This document shows positions 20,980 to 34,100 of a stretch of DNA of 64,000 bases, in pieces. The position numbers and the translations under genes are program-made. Position 1 is the stretch's first letter; each line of letters begins with the position of its first letter. Origin of the DNA: Amphirosellinia nigrospora (taxonomy: Eukaryota > Ascomycota > Sordariomycetes > Xylariales > Xylariaceae); NCBI GenBank assembly GCA_004123355.1, contig SCHM01000004.1, forward strand, positions 2,698,316 to 2,762,315, given 5' to 3'. The notes below the pieces were generated by a model. The model did no database searches, was not told the origin of the DNA, and saw only the letters and a program-made list of their open reading frames with translations.

Positions 20980-23814
20980 TCAACTATCCGAACGTATGAT
21001 TCTGACTAAGTCTAATATCTCTTCAAATGGCAGCGAGCTGTCGGCTAAAGACATGCTGCTGAATGTTCCACAGCAGATCCCTAGATAAGCTAGAGATTCC
21101 TTCCTTGTATCCGAATCTCCGTATTGGACGCCGTAGGTGATTATGCACACCGAGATTATCATTAATGCACGTATGCGCCTATTGCGATGCGTTAGTTGTT
21201 GGGACCTTTTACTCGATACGGGGAAAAGGGGGGCAGGAGGTTATTGTTTGTTAGCTTTTCGTGAAAGGGGGATAGTGATGGGCTATGATGGGTAGAAAAT
21301 ATTACCTTGCTAACGTCCTGTCCGTGGCTACGATTTCGTTTGCATGTGAGACAATCGTGTAAGCTGACTCGAGACACTTTTCTAACGTGTTCGCCAGGGC
21401 AAACCTACGATCCGTCGGTGATCTGGCCCCGGCCTCCGCATTTAGCACCACGTCACTGTCAAGGGTCGGGTAGCCTGCAGTGGCATGGATTCCAAGAGAG
21501 GCGGGAGCCAAGGCCCAAACAGGAAATAAACACACTCGTGGTAAGAACAGAAGAGACGGAGTTTCGCGCCAGCGTCGTCGTCTCCGCGGAGGCTCTCGAA
21601 CCCGCGACCAGCAATAAGCTGTTTCGCGTGATCTGATAGGCAGCCGCGCCATCGTGCTAACTCGGACGTGCAGGCCTGTAGCTCTGTCGTCGTTTTCGCT
21701 GAAATTGGTTGTACGTACACGCGGCTCAGCGTTCTGGCGAGAAGCGCCGCCGCAGTGATCTGGAGGACCAATGCGTCGTGTTTCTCTGGGTGATCTGGCG
21801 CTGTGGGAAGATGGTCGATGAAGTCGGAATGGAGCAACTTGGATGTTAGTGCTGCTATTATCGAGGAATGTGTTTATACAAAAGCGTCTACGGTGTTAAC
21901 TCAAGAAAGATCACGCACCGGAGGAATGCCGTGTGTTACAGAGAAGCCTGTGTCTAGACAATATAGGACCCATACGGACCATTTGGCGAGCTTTTGGTCG
22001 TCAGCGTGTGTCAGTGTTTTCCGTATAATATTCGAGTTGTGAATCGTAGTTCTCGGGCGCACTAACCCCCATGGATAGCATCTCCGACAGCCGGGAATCG
22101 TTGATATTTGAAGCGATGATGCTCTACTCATCAAATTAATTAGAGCCCTGTTAGCCTGATCTCGAACGTCTCCCGTGTCACGAGAGGCGGGGAAATGCGT
22201 ACAAGTAAAACGGCCGTCTACAAAAGCAGGCGATGCGAGATGTTAGTCTACTATATCTATAATTTCTGTCTTGACCTATGTGAGAAGCATCTCGCTTACT
22301 TGAAGCTTTAGTGGGCTACTTGACGCTGCAACCAAGTCACCTATCGCATCTAGCAGGGAACGAAACAGGTCTGGGCTATCGGTCGAGGGGGTCCTCTGTT
22401 CGTCACTGGTGTTTCGCAACGCATCGAGTCCTATCGCGATGATGGCATCGCTAAAAAGTGACGATACGACATCGGGATGTGGTGATTCGCGCACCTCCGA
22501 GATTCTCTCAACAACGACGGCCTGGCGCAAGAACATAGGAATCCTGGCACGGACAGTTAGTGACTGTGCATTGGGATCAGCGCACGCCTACCTGCTTTCT
22601 CTCATTGAAATGTGTTCACTTACTCAGCGTTGCTCTCAAAACAAGCTGACGTGTTATTTAGTAAGATCGCCGAAAACACAAAACAACAACCCCCATGCGT
22701 TAAAGGTGTGCCTGGTAGAGTAGCATTTGACTGACCTTGGATACACTGCTGAATGGTGGTCTCATTTGTGGTCTTCGAGAGTGAAGGCCGGTTTTGAATA
22801 CTACTATCTTTTGAATTACTAATAGGCAGCTGCGACTTCGTTAGGCTAAGTAATATGCGAGAGATCTCGAGATGCTTGCGCGATTCTCTCCGTAGCGTGG
22901 GCAACTCCGCGAGGCCGAATGACGTTGTAAAACGGCAGTCAATATCTGCGTCTGCTTGGCAATAATCTGGCAAACCCTTTAAGGGCGACATGCTTTTAAT
23001 ACTTTTGCTCTATGTTCCTTAAATAACGGACCGTGAGGTGATAACTCACGCGATCGCTCACCTGGGTCATTCGCTGTTCGAGCGTAGTCCACGGTGATGA
23101 TAGAGCGCCGACGCTGTCTGCAATAGTGCTTCGATTGGTTTCGAAGTCACTAGTTTCCAGCGCCAGGCTTGACGACATTGCTGAGTGGCTCAGGGGGTGC
23201 TGCGTGCCCGATATGCTCTGGTAGTCACTCAACAGAGGGGCAGCCTGGGTGATGCCCAGAGTTTCGGACGGGTTCGGGAACGCGAACGTCCCAGGAGGAA
23301 ACAAGAAGTCCATGTTCGAGTCAATAGAGAACATGGCGGGCGACGAACCCATCAGTGATAAAGTTTGTGTTTCATTAGCACTTTCGAATCCCTCGCTCGA
23401 GGGGCGACCGCTATCTTGTTCTTGCTGGGCCGAAACGTGAGGTTTCCCTGGGACTTGTAGATCCGGTTCGCGAGTCTCGGATGCTTTGCGCTGTCGAGGT
23501 TCGTAATTGCACGTTGAGCTGGTCCGCTTTGAATGCAACAGATCAGCTATGAGGTAACGGCAACGATAACGGGGATGCCTTACGTCGCATGCCGAGCAGG
23601 GAGTTCCTCCATTGCCTTTTAAACAAGAATATTATTGGTTCAATTAGCTATAGTTCCTTAATCTCTGTATGATAATGTTGGTAAAATCCCATATATGCAT
23701 ACAGCGAATTTTCTTGAGTTTACAGCCCGTGCATGCGCCACGACGTCTCGTAATGACTTTGGATGGCTTCTTGGGGTCTGTCATACCGTCGGATACTGAA
23801 GGCGGTTTTGACAT
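20980..23814 (-). CDS. Zn2Cys6 transcription factor with fungal_trans domain
   Basis: Likely pathway-specific regulator. Splicing three exons gives a perfect zinc cluster: CTGCKLKKIRC, then a Cys formed across the first intron's border region, NGGTP, CSAC, DRTSST, C, i.e. C-x2-C-x6-C-x5-C-x2-C-x6-C. Introns: 23702-23616 (GTATGC...AAAAG), 23583-23527 (GTAAGG...AAAG), others around 23040-22990, 22730-22540 and 22270-21840, and 21305-21179. A Ser/Thr-rich linker follows. The fungal_trans middle domain includes WVLYCLDTGFSVTHGIPP. The tail reads YLGICCGTFSSMS. The ATG at 23814 precedes MSKPPSVSDG. Some frame breaks are present. It lies between the two NRPS genes, which suits a cluster regulator. 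Middle exon borders are approximate. Confidence 0.85.
23616..23702 (-). other. intron splitting the zinc cluster
   Basis: The donor GTATGC falls after CGC-T and the acceptor AAAAG precedes GCAATGG. Joining T with GC rebuilds the third zinc-binding cysteine and gives the exact Zn2Cys6 spacing. Confidence 0.85.
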
Positions 23815-25100
23815 TGTTTGGGTTAACAGGCGTGGCTTGACATCGACCGCAAATTCATCGCCACATCATTTATAGACAGACGGGAGGAAGAAAGAAAAAG
23901 AAATATCAGAAGTGCCCTCCTTTGCGTCCCCTTTATTAAAAGAGAAAGTATTCGGCTGGAGAACTTCGTCCAAGCACTATTTTTTAACTGCATAGCGTTT
24001 AGTTGGTAAATTCCAAAGCATCCGCTCAATAAGCTTACATGTAAGCTAGGGTTAGGTAGTCAAGATGCAGAACAAAGATCATGTTAAAAGGGTGAAGAAC
24101 TCACACCGAAGCTAATCCAATCAAAGCCCTATGCTTTCTACGATTGCCCTTCCCTCTAATTCCATTTTCAGTGTGAACAAATCTAATCGTGTAAGTAAAT
24201 TTATATGCTTTAATGTCGTCGGCAAGCATGTACAGCGAGATACGCAAAATAGTCCGGTTCCGTCCTTCCGCACCGGTGGCCGTCGTAAGTGGATATTGAT
24301 GTTATAGAATAGATGGAGTATATTAGCTAGCATGCAGCTACGTGAGGGGTCCCTAACTACTTGACCCTGGTTCTCGGAGTGTAGACGGTAGGACTACATG
24401 GAATATCTTAATTCCAAATACTTAAACGGTAAAATCCCCGCTAGAAGAACGTTTTGATCCTTTCTACCTCTTCTTCAGTGAACCTAGACAGATTTCGAGC
24501 TTATTGACACGGGTTGAGTTGGTTGGATATGAAGAAGCTGAGTCACTAGGTACATATCGCATTTGACACTCGCACTCTCTTACATGTCAATTGATTGTAT
24601 TACGTATAAAAAACCACAATAAGCACCCTATGTATACATCGAACAAATCATGATCCTTTCATACTTGACGGAAGAGTGTAAGACTCGGCTATACTGCATT
24701 TCTTTAGGATGCCGATTGTTAGCGTGATATTTACCCCATATTCTACTAATCAAGAATGAATCTGATATTAGGTCCCCTTGTGAATTGATATGGTCTTCCC
24801 GGAGTGCTGGCTAGGACAATTTTCTAAGTATATAAATGTTGGTTGGCCCTGGATATATCCCGGTCAGGCCTTGGCTTTTCTATCGCGCTAATAATTGAGG
24901 AGGTATACCTACCATGCCATGATTAATGAACTTGATTTGCCGATTCTTCACCGGCCAGCACCACCCTTGACTGACAAATCAAACAGTTATACGGCCTAGG
25001 CAGAAGTATCACAGAGCCTCGAGCTACTGTGAACAATATTATGTTGACGCGATACTCGCCACTCGGCCTATAAGCCCGTCCACTGCTCGGCATTCTCCAC
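23815..25100. other. intergenic between regulator and large NRPS
   Basis: About 1.3 kb between the regulator start and the stop of the large NRPS. It is AT-rich and I see no coding motif. The CGGTAT-type core was not seen here, unlike the promoters of the other cluster genes. Confidence 0.5.
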
Positions 25101-28100
25101 TCACACGAGTGCCAAGACTTCCGCGTAAGCTGCTGCCATCTGCTGCACCTCTTCGGCCGAGTGGACTAGGTCGTAGAAAGTGAGGGCTCCGTCGAGGAAG
25201 GCTCCATCTTGAACCTCGTTGAAACTAAGTATAATTTGTTGCTACAACATTATGGGTAAGTAACGAGTTGATATTGAAACCCTCTATACGAGCAAATGTT
25301 ACTAATCTCAGGCTGTAGCTCACCTCGTGCGGATCTTGTTTGAGAATTGATCGGAGTTTCATGATCGGTTCCGGCCCCGACCGCCTCACCTTACGGTAGT
25401 TGACGAGTGTGTTGAATAGCGCACTCTCAGGCAATCGGAACCCAAGTCGTCTTTCGATCGCTGAGAGGTCAAAGACCTTGTGTGCCATGCTGTCTGTATT
25501 ATCGTCCTGCAACTTCCGAATGACCTCTTCGACTGATAGCGTTGTCGCCGTAAGATCTCGGCTTCTTAGGACTACATGTGCAACCAAAACCGTCAGCATC
25601 GGGCCTACGATGTCGTCAGCATCGGCGATATCGATGTCGCGATCTGAAGCCAGGTGCCCAAAGCAGACTGATGACTGCCCCGTATAAGCACTCAGCAACA
25701 CCGCCCACGCAAATTGCAGCAAAGTTGACACTGTCACTCGCGTATTACGGCAGTAATGATCCATCTTAGTGTCGATGTCAATCTTGAACTTGATGGCGGA
25801 CATGACGGCATTAGTCGTCATGTCGAAGCTTGCACCACCATCCTTAGCTAACTCGTATTGCCCCTCAGGACTGTCGGTTTTACTCCCTCTAGTTTTCGGG
25901 CCCAGAAGTCGGTGCTCGCTAATGAGTCGCGCGACTCTACGTCTGCGACGTAATTTGCGAACCGAGGAAGACGGCCCGCTTCCGTAAGCAGTGACGAATC
26001 GCCGCGATACAGCACATCCCAATCATAAAGCACGTGTGAGAGTGAAATGTGGTCAATCAACATGTGGCCTAGCAGCAAGTGCACGTATACTTGCCTCGCC
26101 GGGATGTAGAGATCGAGCCATAACGGTGGCGTTAGAGATGTTGGGGAGAGGCTTGCTTTAACCTGCTTGGTCTTTTCGATACTCACTTCTAGCGCTTCTG
26201 CTCTGTACTGACCTCGAGCAGCCCACATGCTATAGCGGATTCGTCGAGAATTACTTGATACGCCGTTCTACCATCTTTAGTGAGGGGTATGGCCGTACGT
26301 AGAATGTCATGCCGTGCTACCGTTGCGCGCCAGGCGCCTAGAAGTCGACGGGCATCTAGGTTCTGATCTGCGACTCCATAACCCCCAATTTGCGCAAACA
26401 AGTTATAGAGATACGGCTTCCAGGGAAGGGTGTGGAGAGCTGAAGTCGTCCTCAATTGGAAAGCGGTACTGTGATGTATAGCTAATATTTTGGGTTTGCT
26501 GGCTAAATGAGATCCGTAGTCAGATAAGATTTCTTCGATGGACGGAAGTCTTTGAGGTAAGATTCGTTTTGCTGGGTCCTTAGCCGCGTCTCCGCGGAAG
26601 GGTCCCGGAACTCCCGAGATCCAAGTGCCAACGCTAATTCTCGGATTGTTGCTTTTTAGCACGTCTTGCGTCTTGACGGGTACCCCTGCTTGGCTCAAAA
26701 AGCGGGAGACATGCATTGCTAGTATGGCGAGTTAGCATTATTTAGCTCCCGAAATTATAGCCTAACTAACCAGAGATTGAGTCGCCGCCAAGGGCGATAA
26801 AATGATCGTCTACGTCAATAGTATCTAAGATAGAGTATATAAGTAACCTCCTGAAAAGTCTTAAGGAAGGGGTGAGACTTGCCTGAAGGAATTGCCAAAA
26901 CTTGCGACCAAGCGGCTCTCACTAGCCTTTCAGCTTCGGTGTCAGCAGCACATGGGTCGGATCCTCTCGAGACGCTCATTAGTTGCCGAGTAAGTAGTAG
27001 AGTTTGTTCGTCTATTGCCTCCAGCCAATTATTTACCAGCTTTCTATCTAACTTAAATGAAGCCAAAGTTGGCACATCTTCCACTACACACCATGTATGC
27101 GGGATCATGTAGGATGGAAGCCTAGCCGAAATGAATGATCGAATCTGTTTCAAAACTTCTGATATAGACGCGTGGTCAACTTCGCTCTGTGTACCCGGTC
27201 ATTACGAGTCTAATCGTTCGGCTATTCGAGGGCCTAGACCGAGGTGTTTGACGCAATCGCGCGAGACTCAATACCGCAACTAAGCGACTTGAAAGAAGTC
27301 CAGTCTTGGGCTGCGTCACCAAGGAATGATGAATTTCGGAAGACAAATCGAGTTGACTTTGAATTTCACCCAGCTCAACTCGTTGTCCTCGAACCTTAAT
27401 TTGCGCATCTCGCCGCCCAAGAATGCGCAAAGATCCATCCTCGTCATACCGTACCAAGTCCCAGTACGGTAAACTCTCTTCGGTTTCCCATCGAACCATC
27501 CCTGGATGGTGGGAAATGCCTTTTCTGTTCGACTGGCTGATTTAAATAGCACGGTAGGATCGGTCCTCGAGCACTAGCTCGACTGCGCCAATGGGGACCA
27601 GTCGTTGGAGGTTATGAGGATCAGTAATGCGCCCGTGGCATCCAACGGGGTAACCGATATTCGAAGGATCGGAAAACTTGGTAAAGGCTGCTCCTACCGT
27701 GCTCGTAACCGTACACTCGGTCGGGCCGTAACTAGGACGCATATGAACCCGTGGGCTCCAGAGTCTAATCAGCGATGCGTTCATCGCTTCGGCGTGGACT
27801 GTGATAAAGTTCAAAGGAGGAACTACCGCATCTGGATCAAGCGTCTGTAGAAATGAGGGCGTCAAAGCTGCCCAATTGACGCGCGCAGACTTGATGAAGG
27901 AAGTGAGTCCCTCTGGGCTCATCCGATCGTCGTCGGATGGCACACAAACGCAAGCGCCAACCACCAGAGCGGTGAGTATCTCTTCCATACATGCGTCAAA
28001 CACAAAACTGCTGAACTGAAGCACGCGAGATGAGGGAAGAATCTGTAACCAATTTGCATTTGCCGCCATCGCTGAGCAGAAATTCTGGTGCTCGATAACG

Positions 28101-31100
28101 ACGCCTTTCGGCTCCCCTGTGCTCCCAGAAGTAAAGATTACGTAGAGCGCATTAGATGGATTTATGCGACTATCTGGAGTGGTGCACGCCGCAGAATTTA
28201 TCACATCATGAACCCCGAGAGCGTCTCACGGCTAATGGTAAGTGCCTGAGGCACTAATGATTCCATGACTCCCTGGTTACGGACTGAAGCTAACGCCAAT
28301 CGAGGGTAGTAGCTTTTATAATCTGTTGCTTTCGAGACATAGGACTTGAAGGATCAATATGTACAAAGGCAGCTACAGGAGTACAGTCAGTATTAAGTTA
28401 CACATTCCTTAAGGATTGGTGTCTGTGTTATGGTCAGAGTAATTAGCACTCACCGCCGGCTTTCACAACGCCCAGCATTGCCACGATGCCCCAAATGGAT
28501 TTCTCAAAGCAGAGCGGGACGATCTCTTCAGGTTGAATCGCGAGACTAAGTAGTTTTTGTGATAATCTGTTTGTCAATGTCTCCAATTCGCCGTAGGTTA
28601 AGCATCCGTCCCACGCGAAAACGGCCTCCTTCTCAGGTATACTGAGCGCCGTGGCTTTGAAAAGATGATGAACGCATTGGTTTTTGGTCTGGAACTTGTT
28701 TATATCCCATCGCTGGATCTGTTCTTTGTCTCTATCACTGACAAGATCGATATCTCCAATAAGACATTCAGGATCAGCTATGACACTCTTCACAGCGGCC
28801 GCAAATGCTGAAACGATTGCGCTAGCCTCACGAGGGGAGATCAGACCGATTTCGTACTCTAGAGACAGCTCGTATTCGCCTTGACTGTCTATGACAGTCA
28901 TTGCAAGTCCGTACTAAACGTTCTTATGTTAATCTCCATCACCACAACCTCAACAAATATTCGGTATATGTTTCAACACTCACCTCTGTAGTATCTATTG
29001 ACTTCACGAATTCTACCTGAGCTCTTCCAGCTTTATTCTGGTCCCTAACAGTCTCTGCCTTTTGAACATTTAGAATCGTGTTAAAGCTAGGAGGGGTCTG
29101 GTTCTCGTGCCGGGCTGCATGTCGTATCTGTGAGAGCGAGAGCGTCTGGCGGGAAAGATGTTCTATATAATCAGCCTGTAACCCTTTCGCTATATCGATT
29201 GCTTTAATGTCCGACCGTATTTTGCTCTTCATGACAAGCATGCTTGCAACTGGTCCTACAACCTCTTGTATGCCCGCTATTGGAAGATCCCTGCCTGATG
29301 ACAACAACCCAAAGATGATGTCCTCCGAATTCAAATAGGTTCTCAAGACCAATCCCCATGCTAGCTGAAATATGCTGGGGACTGTGAGGTCATGAGTGCG
29401 GCATAGCTGTTGTACATCGGCTCCGGGAGCGTGTAGCTGTAACGACACACTGGAGTGAGACACCATAGCATTAGGATCCTTGCTTGTATAGCAGAGTCGT
29501 GGAAAGTCACAAGTGACTGCGTCATTGAGATAAGCAGCCCAGTAACTCTTGACAAGGTCGGCATCTTGACTAGCCACGTAACGAACATAGTCGAGGTAAT
29601 AATTTTGTGATCCACACCATGTCTCAGCAACCCCGCCACATCCTTCGGCCAAGTCTCGAATTAAAATTTGCGTGCTCGCGCCATCTGTAAGGAGGTGGCT
29701 CTTTGTAAGCAACATGTATGTCGATTTATCAGTTGCCTTGCAAACTACGATGCGGTGCAACGGAACTCCGCTAAGGGCGAGTTCAACGATTGATTCTCCG
29801 ACTCAAACAAGGTACTTTTTATGTCTTCATCGGTTACGTCGTCTTTGATGAGTGCCGCCGGATTGGCGTGGCGAAAGACAACCTGAACGTAGTCTCCTGC
29901 GTCACTTTCTACAAAGATGGTTCGTAAAATTGCGTATTTCCGAACCATTTGCCGCCACACTTCCAAAACTTGCTCGCTTTCAATCACTTCCCCCTGCTGG
30001 GGGTTATCTTCAACAGAAATGTCTGATTATATGCCGAAGACCTTCCCGAATCTCTCAGTAGGCTCGCCATAAGCCCTTCTTGCATGGGCGAGCATGGGTA
30101 CATGCTTTCGATCTCATGAGAATCAAAGCCCAAACTCACAGCCTTCGCCAGTGTTTTCTGTTTTTCGACGCCAAAGCATACGAGATCAGGTTTCGGTTCC
30201 AGAACGCGTGGGAAAGCAGAAGATCTATGAGCTAAGTCTTGGATCAGCAGTAACATGTCGGCCTTAATCCTCATGGGCCAGGAGGCGAGTTCGGTTTGGA
30301 AGTTCATCCGTTTGTTCCATTCGACTTCAACAGCTAACGACCCGTTCTTAACGACGGCTACTATTGAGATCAAGCTATATCTCTCTGACGATTTTCGTTG
30401 ATCTCGGCGCATTGCTGAAAGACCTGAGAGAAGCTCAGTGTCATTGCAGCGTTTGAAGGTAGAGCTGGCGCGTTCGAATTGCTGATATGCGCCTAGGAAA
30501 TTGAGGATAATCTCGGCGCGGGCATGGCGTTCACGATAAACACTAGGATCTTCTTGCTGGAGAAAGCGGTGGGTGAAATAGTCGAGACCCTTTGAGGGTG
30601 TAGCTTTTCTAAACTGGTCGATCTGCTGAAGAACCTCCATCCTATCAGGTTCTTTGCCGTATGGTACTTGCACTGCTACCGGAGAGAGCGTTGTGAACCA
30701 TCCTACCGTTCGTGAAAGGTCAATCCCGTCACTGGGAGACTCTCTTCCGTGCCCCTCGACGAAGATAGCGGGTGATGCACGCGATCTGAAGGTTTGATGA
30801 AACGAGGTTACTATAGCTGCACACAAGACGTCCGCAACGGTGTATTCCAACTTGTCGCAAACTTCTGATAGAGTCGCCGTTTCTGAACGTCCGAGGTCAA
30901 ATATCGTCGATGTGGAATCTCCGAAGTGATTTGGACGCTTCTCCATTGACCAATAGCCCAAATCGACCTCGAAACTATCACCAGGAAGAACTTGGGACTG
31001 TTGGATGCTTTGTGCATAAATATGTTGCACTTGGGACCATGATTGAAAGGATATTGGTTCCGGCTGGATGACGTGTTGCCCGACGACGAAGTCCTCGAGC

Positions 31101-34100
31101 CCTTGGAAAATGATTCTCCACGACACTAAATCCACAACCAATGATGTATAGTAATTGAAATGGTGGTCAAGATAGTAGACCGGAAGACATCTACTCCATA
31201 ACCGGCCCCTTGACTAAGTCAATCTTTGATTTAGTGTCCGATATGGACTCAAGTTTGAAATCGATGCTTGTATTTTGGTGGAATCGAATTATGTATCCTG
31301 ATCCTACAGAGGGGATGGATGCCACACGTTGCCTCCAGACCTGAGCTCCGATTGATGACTCTCGTACAAACCGTGTTAGCAACATCGGATGTGACTTTAC
31401 TACAGCATCGAGCGCTGCGATGATGATTTCATCAGATAAAGCCAAGGCTGTCTCGACTGCCATTGTCTGCTGGTCGAAGTCATCCCCATCAGGGTGAAAT
31501 TGGAAACTGAGCTGCTGGATTGGTGATAAATCCCACGACACGTCTGTCTCAGTCCTGGTAAAGTCGACATTCCGGAACTTTGCGTCTTGATGGTTAAACA
31601 CCGTCTCTTGAATATGCCTTGCTATTCGCTCAATATTACGCAGCCGCAGAACATCAGCTGCAGCGATTCTAATAGACTCTTTTCTCAATTCGCCGCTTAG
31701 CATCATTGCTGAGATTGAGTCACCTCCTAATTGAAAAGTTAGGACATTTCCCTTAATAATATGCGAAATCGTGAGGGGAGCAGTTTAGATATATATGGAA
31801 CGTGAACTTACCCGAAAAAAACCAAGACGTGTTCCAATTTACTGTATCCTCAGGGACATTCAGCACACGACACCATACCCTTTTTATCGAACGTTCCAAT
31901 TCAGTGCCCGTGTGATCTTGATTCGGCCCATCCATCTGATCGAAGAGCCATCGGTAGGACTCCTGACTCATACTTTCTATGTAATGGGCCACCTTTTTTC
32001 TGTCCAGCTTCTTAGATGAATTCATGGGCATGTAGCGGACAAAGACGAAAAGTTCGGGAATCATATAAGCCGGCAATCGGTCCATCAGCCAGTTTTGGAG
32101 AGTCTTCGCGCTTTCAGATATTTTAGAGCCCTCAAGTTCTGCGAACTCTATGTTGTCCCTTGGCTGCTCGAGACATGTCCCATCCTCGTTAGGTTTCAAT
32201 GAGACGGTAGCTATCAAACGCTCTACCCCGGGACCGGACTTGGGGACGACGACGACTGCATGAAGAATAGAACTCTGCATTCGCAACTGACTTTCTATCT
32301 CGCCGCACTCTATCCTCTGTCCCCGGAGTTTGACTCTGCTATCAGCCCTTCCGACAAAGTGTAACTCGCCTGTCTCATCGTACTGGACCAGGTCTCCTGT
32401 GCGATATAGCCTCCTTCCTGGCGCCCATTTGACATTGGTGACGAAGGCTGACTCTGTGGCAGTGGTAAGGCCCAAATAACCTTGAGCAAGGATAGGGCCT
32501 TCAATCAGCAGCTCCCCAACGGCTCCAATGGGATAGAGAATATCGGGATTCGTCACATCAGCGATCCAAGTCGCACAACCGGCAAAGGCCCTCCCTATGT
32601 TAGTAGGGTCGCGTCGTATAGAGACGTCAGGATTGACTAGTGACCAGGAATATCCCATGTTAGACTTTTCTTTCTCCAAAATTTAAGAGCCAAAACAAGG
32701 TTCTAGGGAGATAGGGTCGATTGGACTCACTATCGGCAAGTTAGTTCAGATACAAACACTATAATCACGACATGATGGAAATGTCTTTGTGATGAGATAT
32801 GTTTTTACTTACCTTGTACTTGTTACGGAACATTCGGAAGGTCCATAAACCTGTACTAAACGTCTGCCTGGGATTGCCCACTCCGTCACATTATCACTAG
32901 TCATAGGCTCGCCTCCGAGAACGATGGTCCTAAGTGACGGAACAGAAGTTGGCGGTATCATAACCATCATAGAAGGCGTGATATGAAGCCAATTAGCGCC
33001 AGACATATTTATAAACTCCACCAGGGCCGTGTCGCGTTCAGTTTCCGTGGGACGCAGAGACAGGCGCCAACGATGAAAGTTGTTAAATGATCTTCCATGC
33101 TCGTATCGAATGCGTACGATGCAAACTGCAACACGCGAGACCTCGGATTAATCTGTATCCCAGAGGCATGAGCCCGTGCTGCATGTGCGTAGGCAGCATG
33201 GCTGACCGTGACGCCTTTCGGGTTGCCAGTAGATCCAGAAGTGAATATGATGTATGCTGGATCACTCGGCTGTACCATCGGTAATAGCTGGGATACTTTT
33301 TGGGCGTCTAGTCTGGTACTTTCTACCCCCAATCCGTTGATACTAGGAACTAAAAGTTCCCGGCAAACTGGGTGTAGTTTGTCCGACCGACCCTCGGAGC
33401 AGATGACGAGCCCGGAAGATGGGGTTATTCCCAATTGCTCAAACAGCCGCTGTATTCGATCTAATGGGTTCGAGATGTCTATGGGCACGAAGGCCTTGCC
33501 ACATTTCAGGACTGCTAGTAATGCGATCGAGTAAAGGGGCGACTTTTCGAAAAATAAAGGAATAAAGCGTTGGTCGCGGCTCGAAGACTCGAGTATCTGA
33601 TGCGCTAAGCACGTAGACATGGCATTGAAATCATCGTAACTCAATGTCTTTCCTGAAAAGTAGATTGCTGGTGCATTAGGTGCTTGGCGGGCTGTTGCTT
33701 CGATTAGTTCGTGTACTGTGGCATCCACAGGATGCTTATCAGCCCCCTGAAGTGTTTCTTCGTTCCAATCCATTACCTGCCGCATGTCCGAGGGACTAAT
33801 TACTCCAAATTGATTGACTGGAGTTTCAACATAGGTCGTATCTAGAAGGTTATCTATAATCGAGAGGAAAGTTTTCATCACCCGTTCCGCCATGACCGTG
33901 GAGAGAAGGCTCGTGGAGTATGTTAGTTGCATCTTCATGGCGGTATCTGAGTATGTTGCATGAATAGATAATCCAAAGTCTGTCGCATTGAAGCTAGTAA
34001 TTCGCCTCAAGGGAAGGCCATCGCTATCATCAACTAGCAATGGCGCATATTGCACAGTCATGATTGTATTGAACATTTTCTCGGTAGCTTTGAAAAGTTG

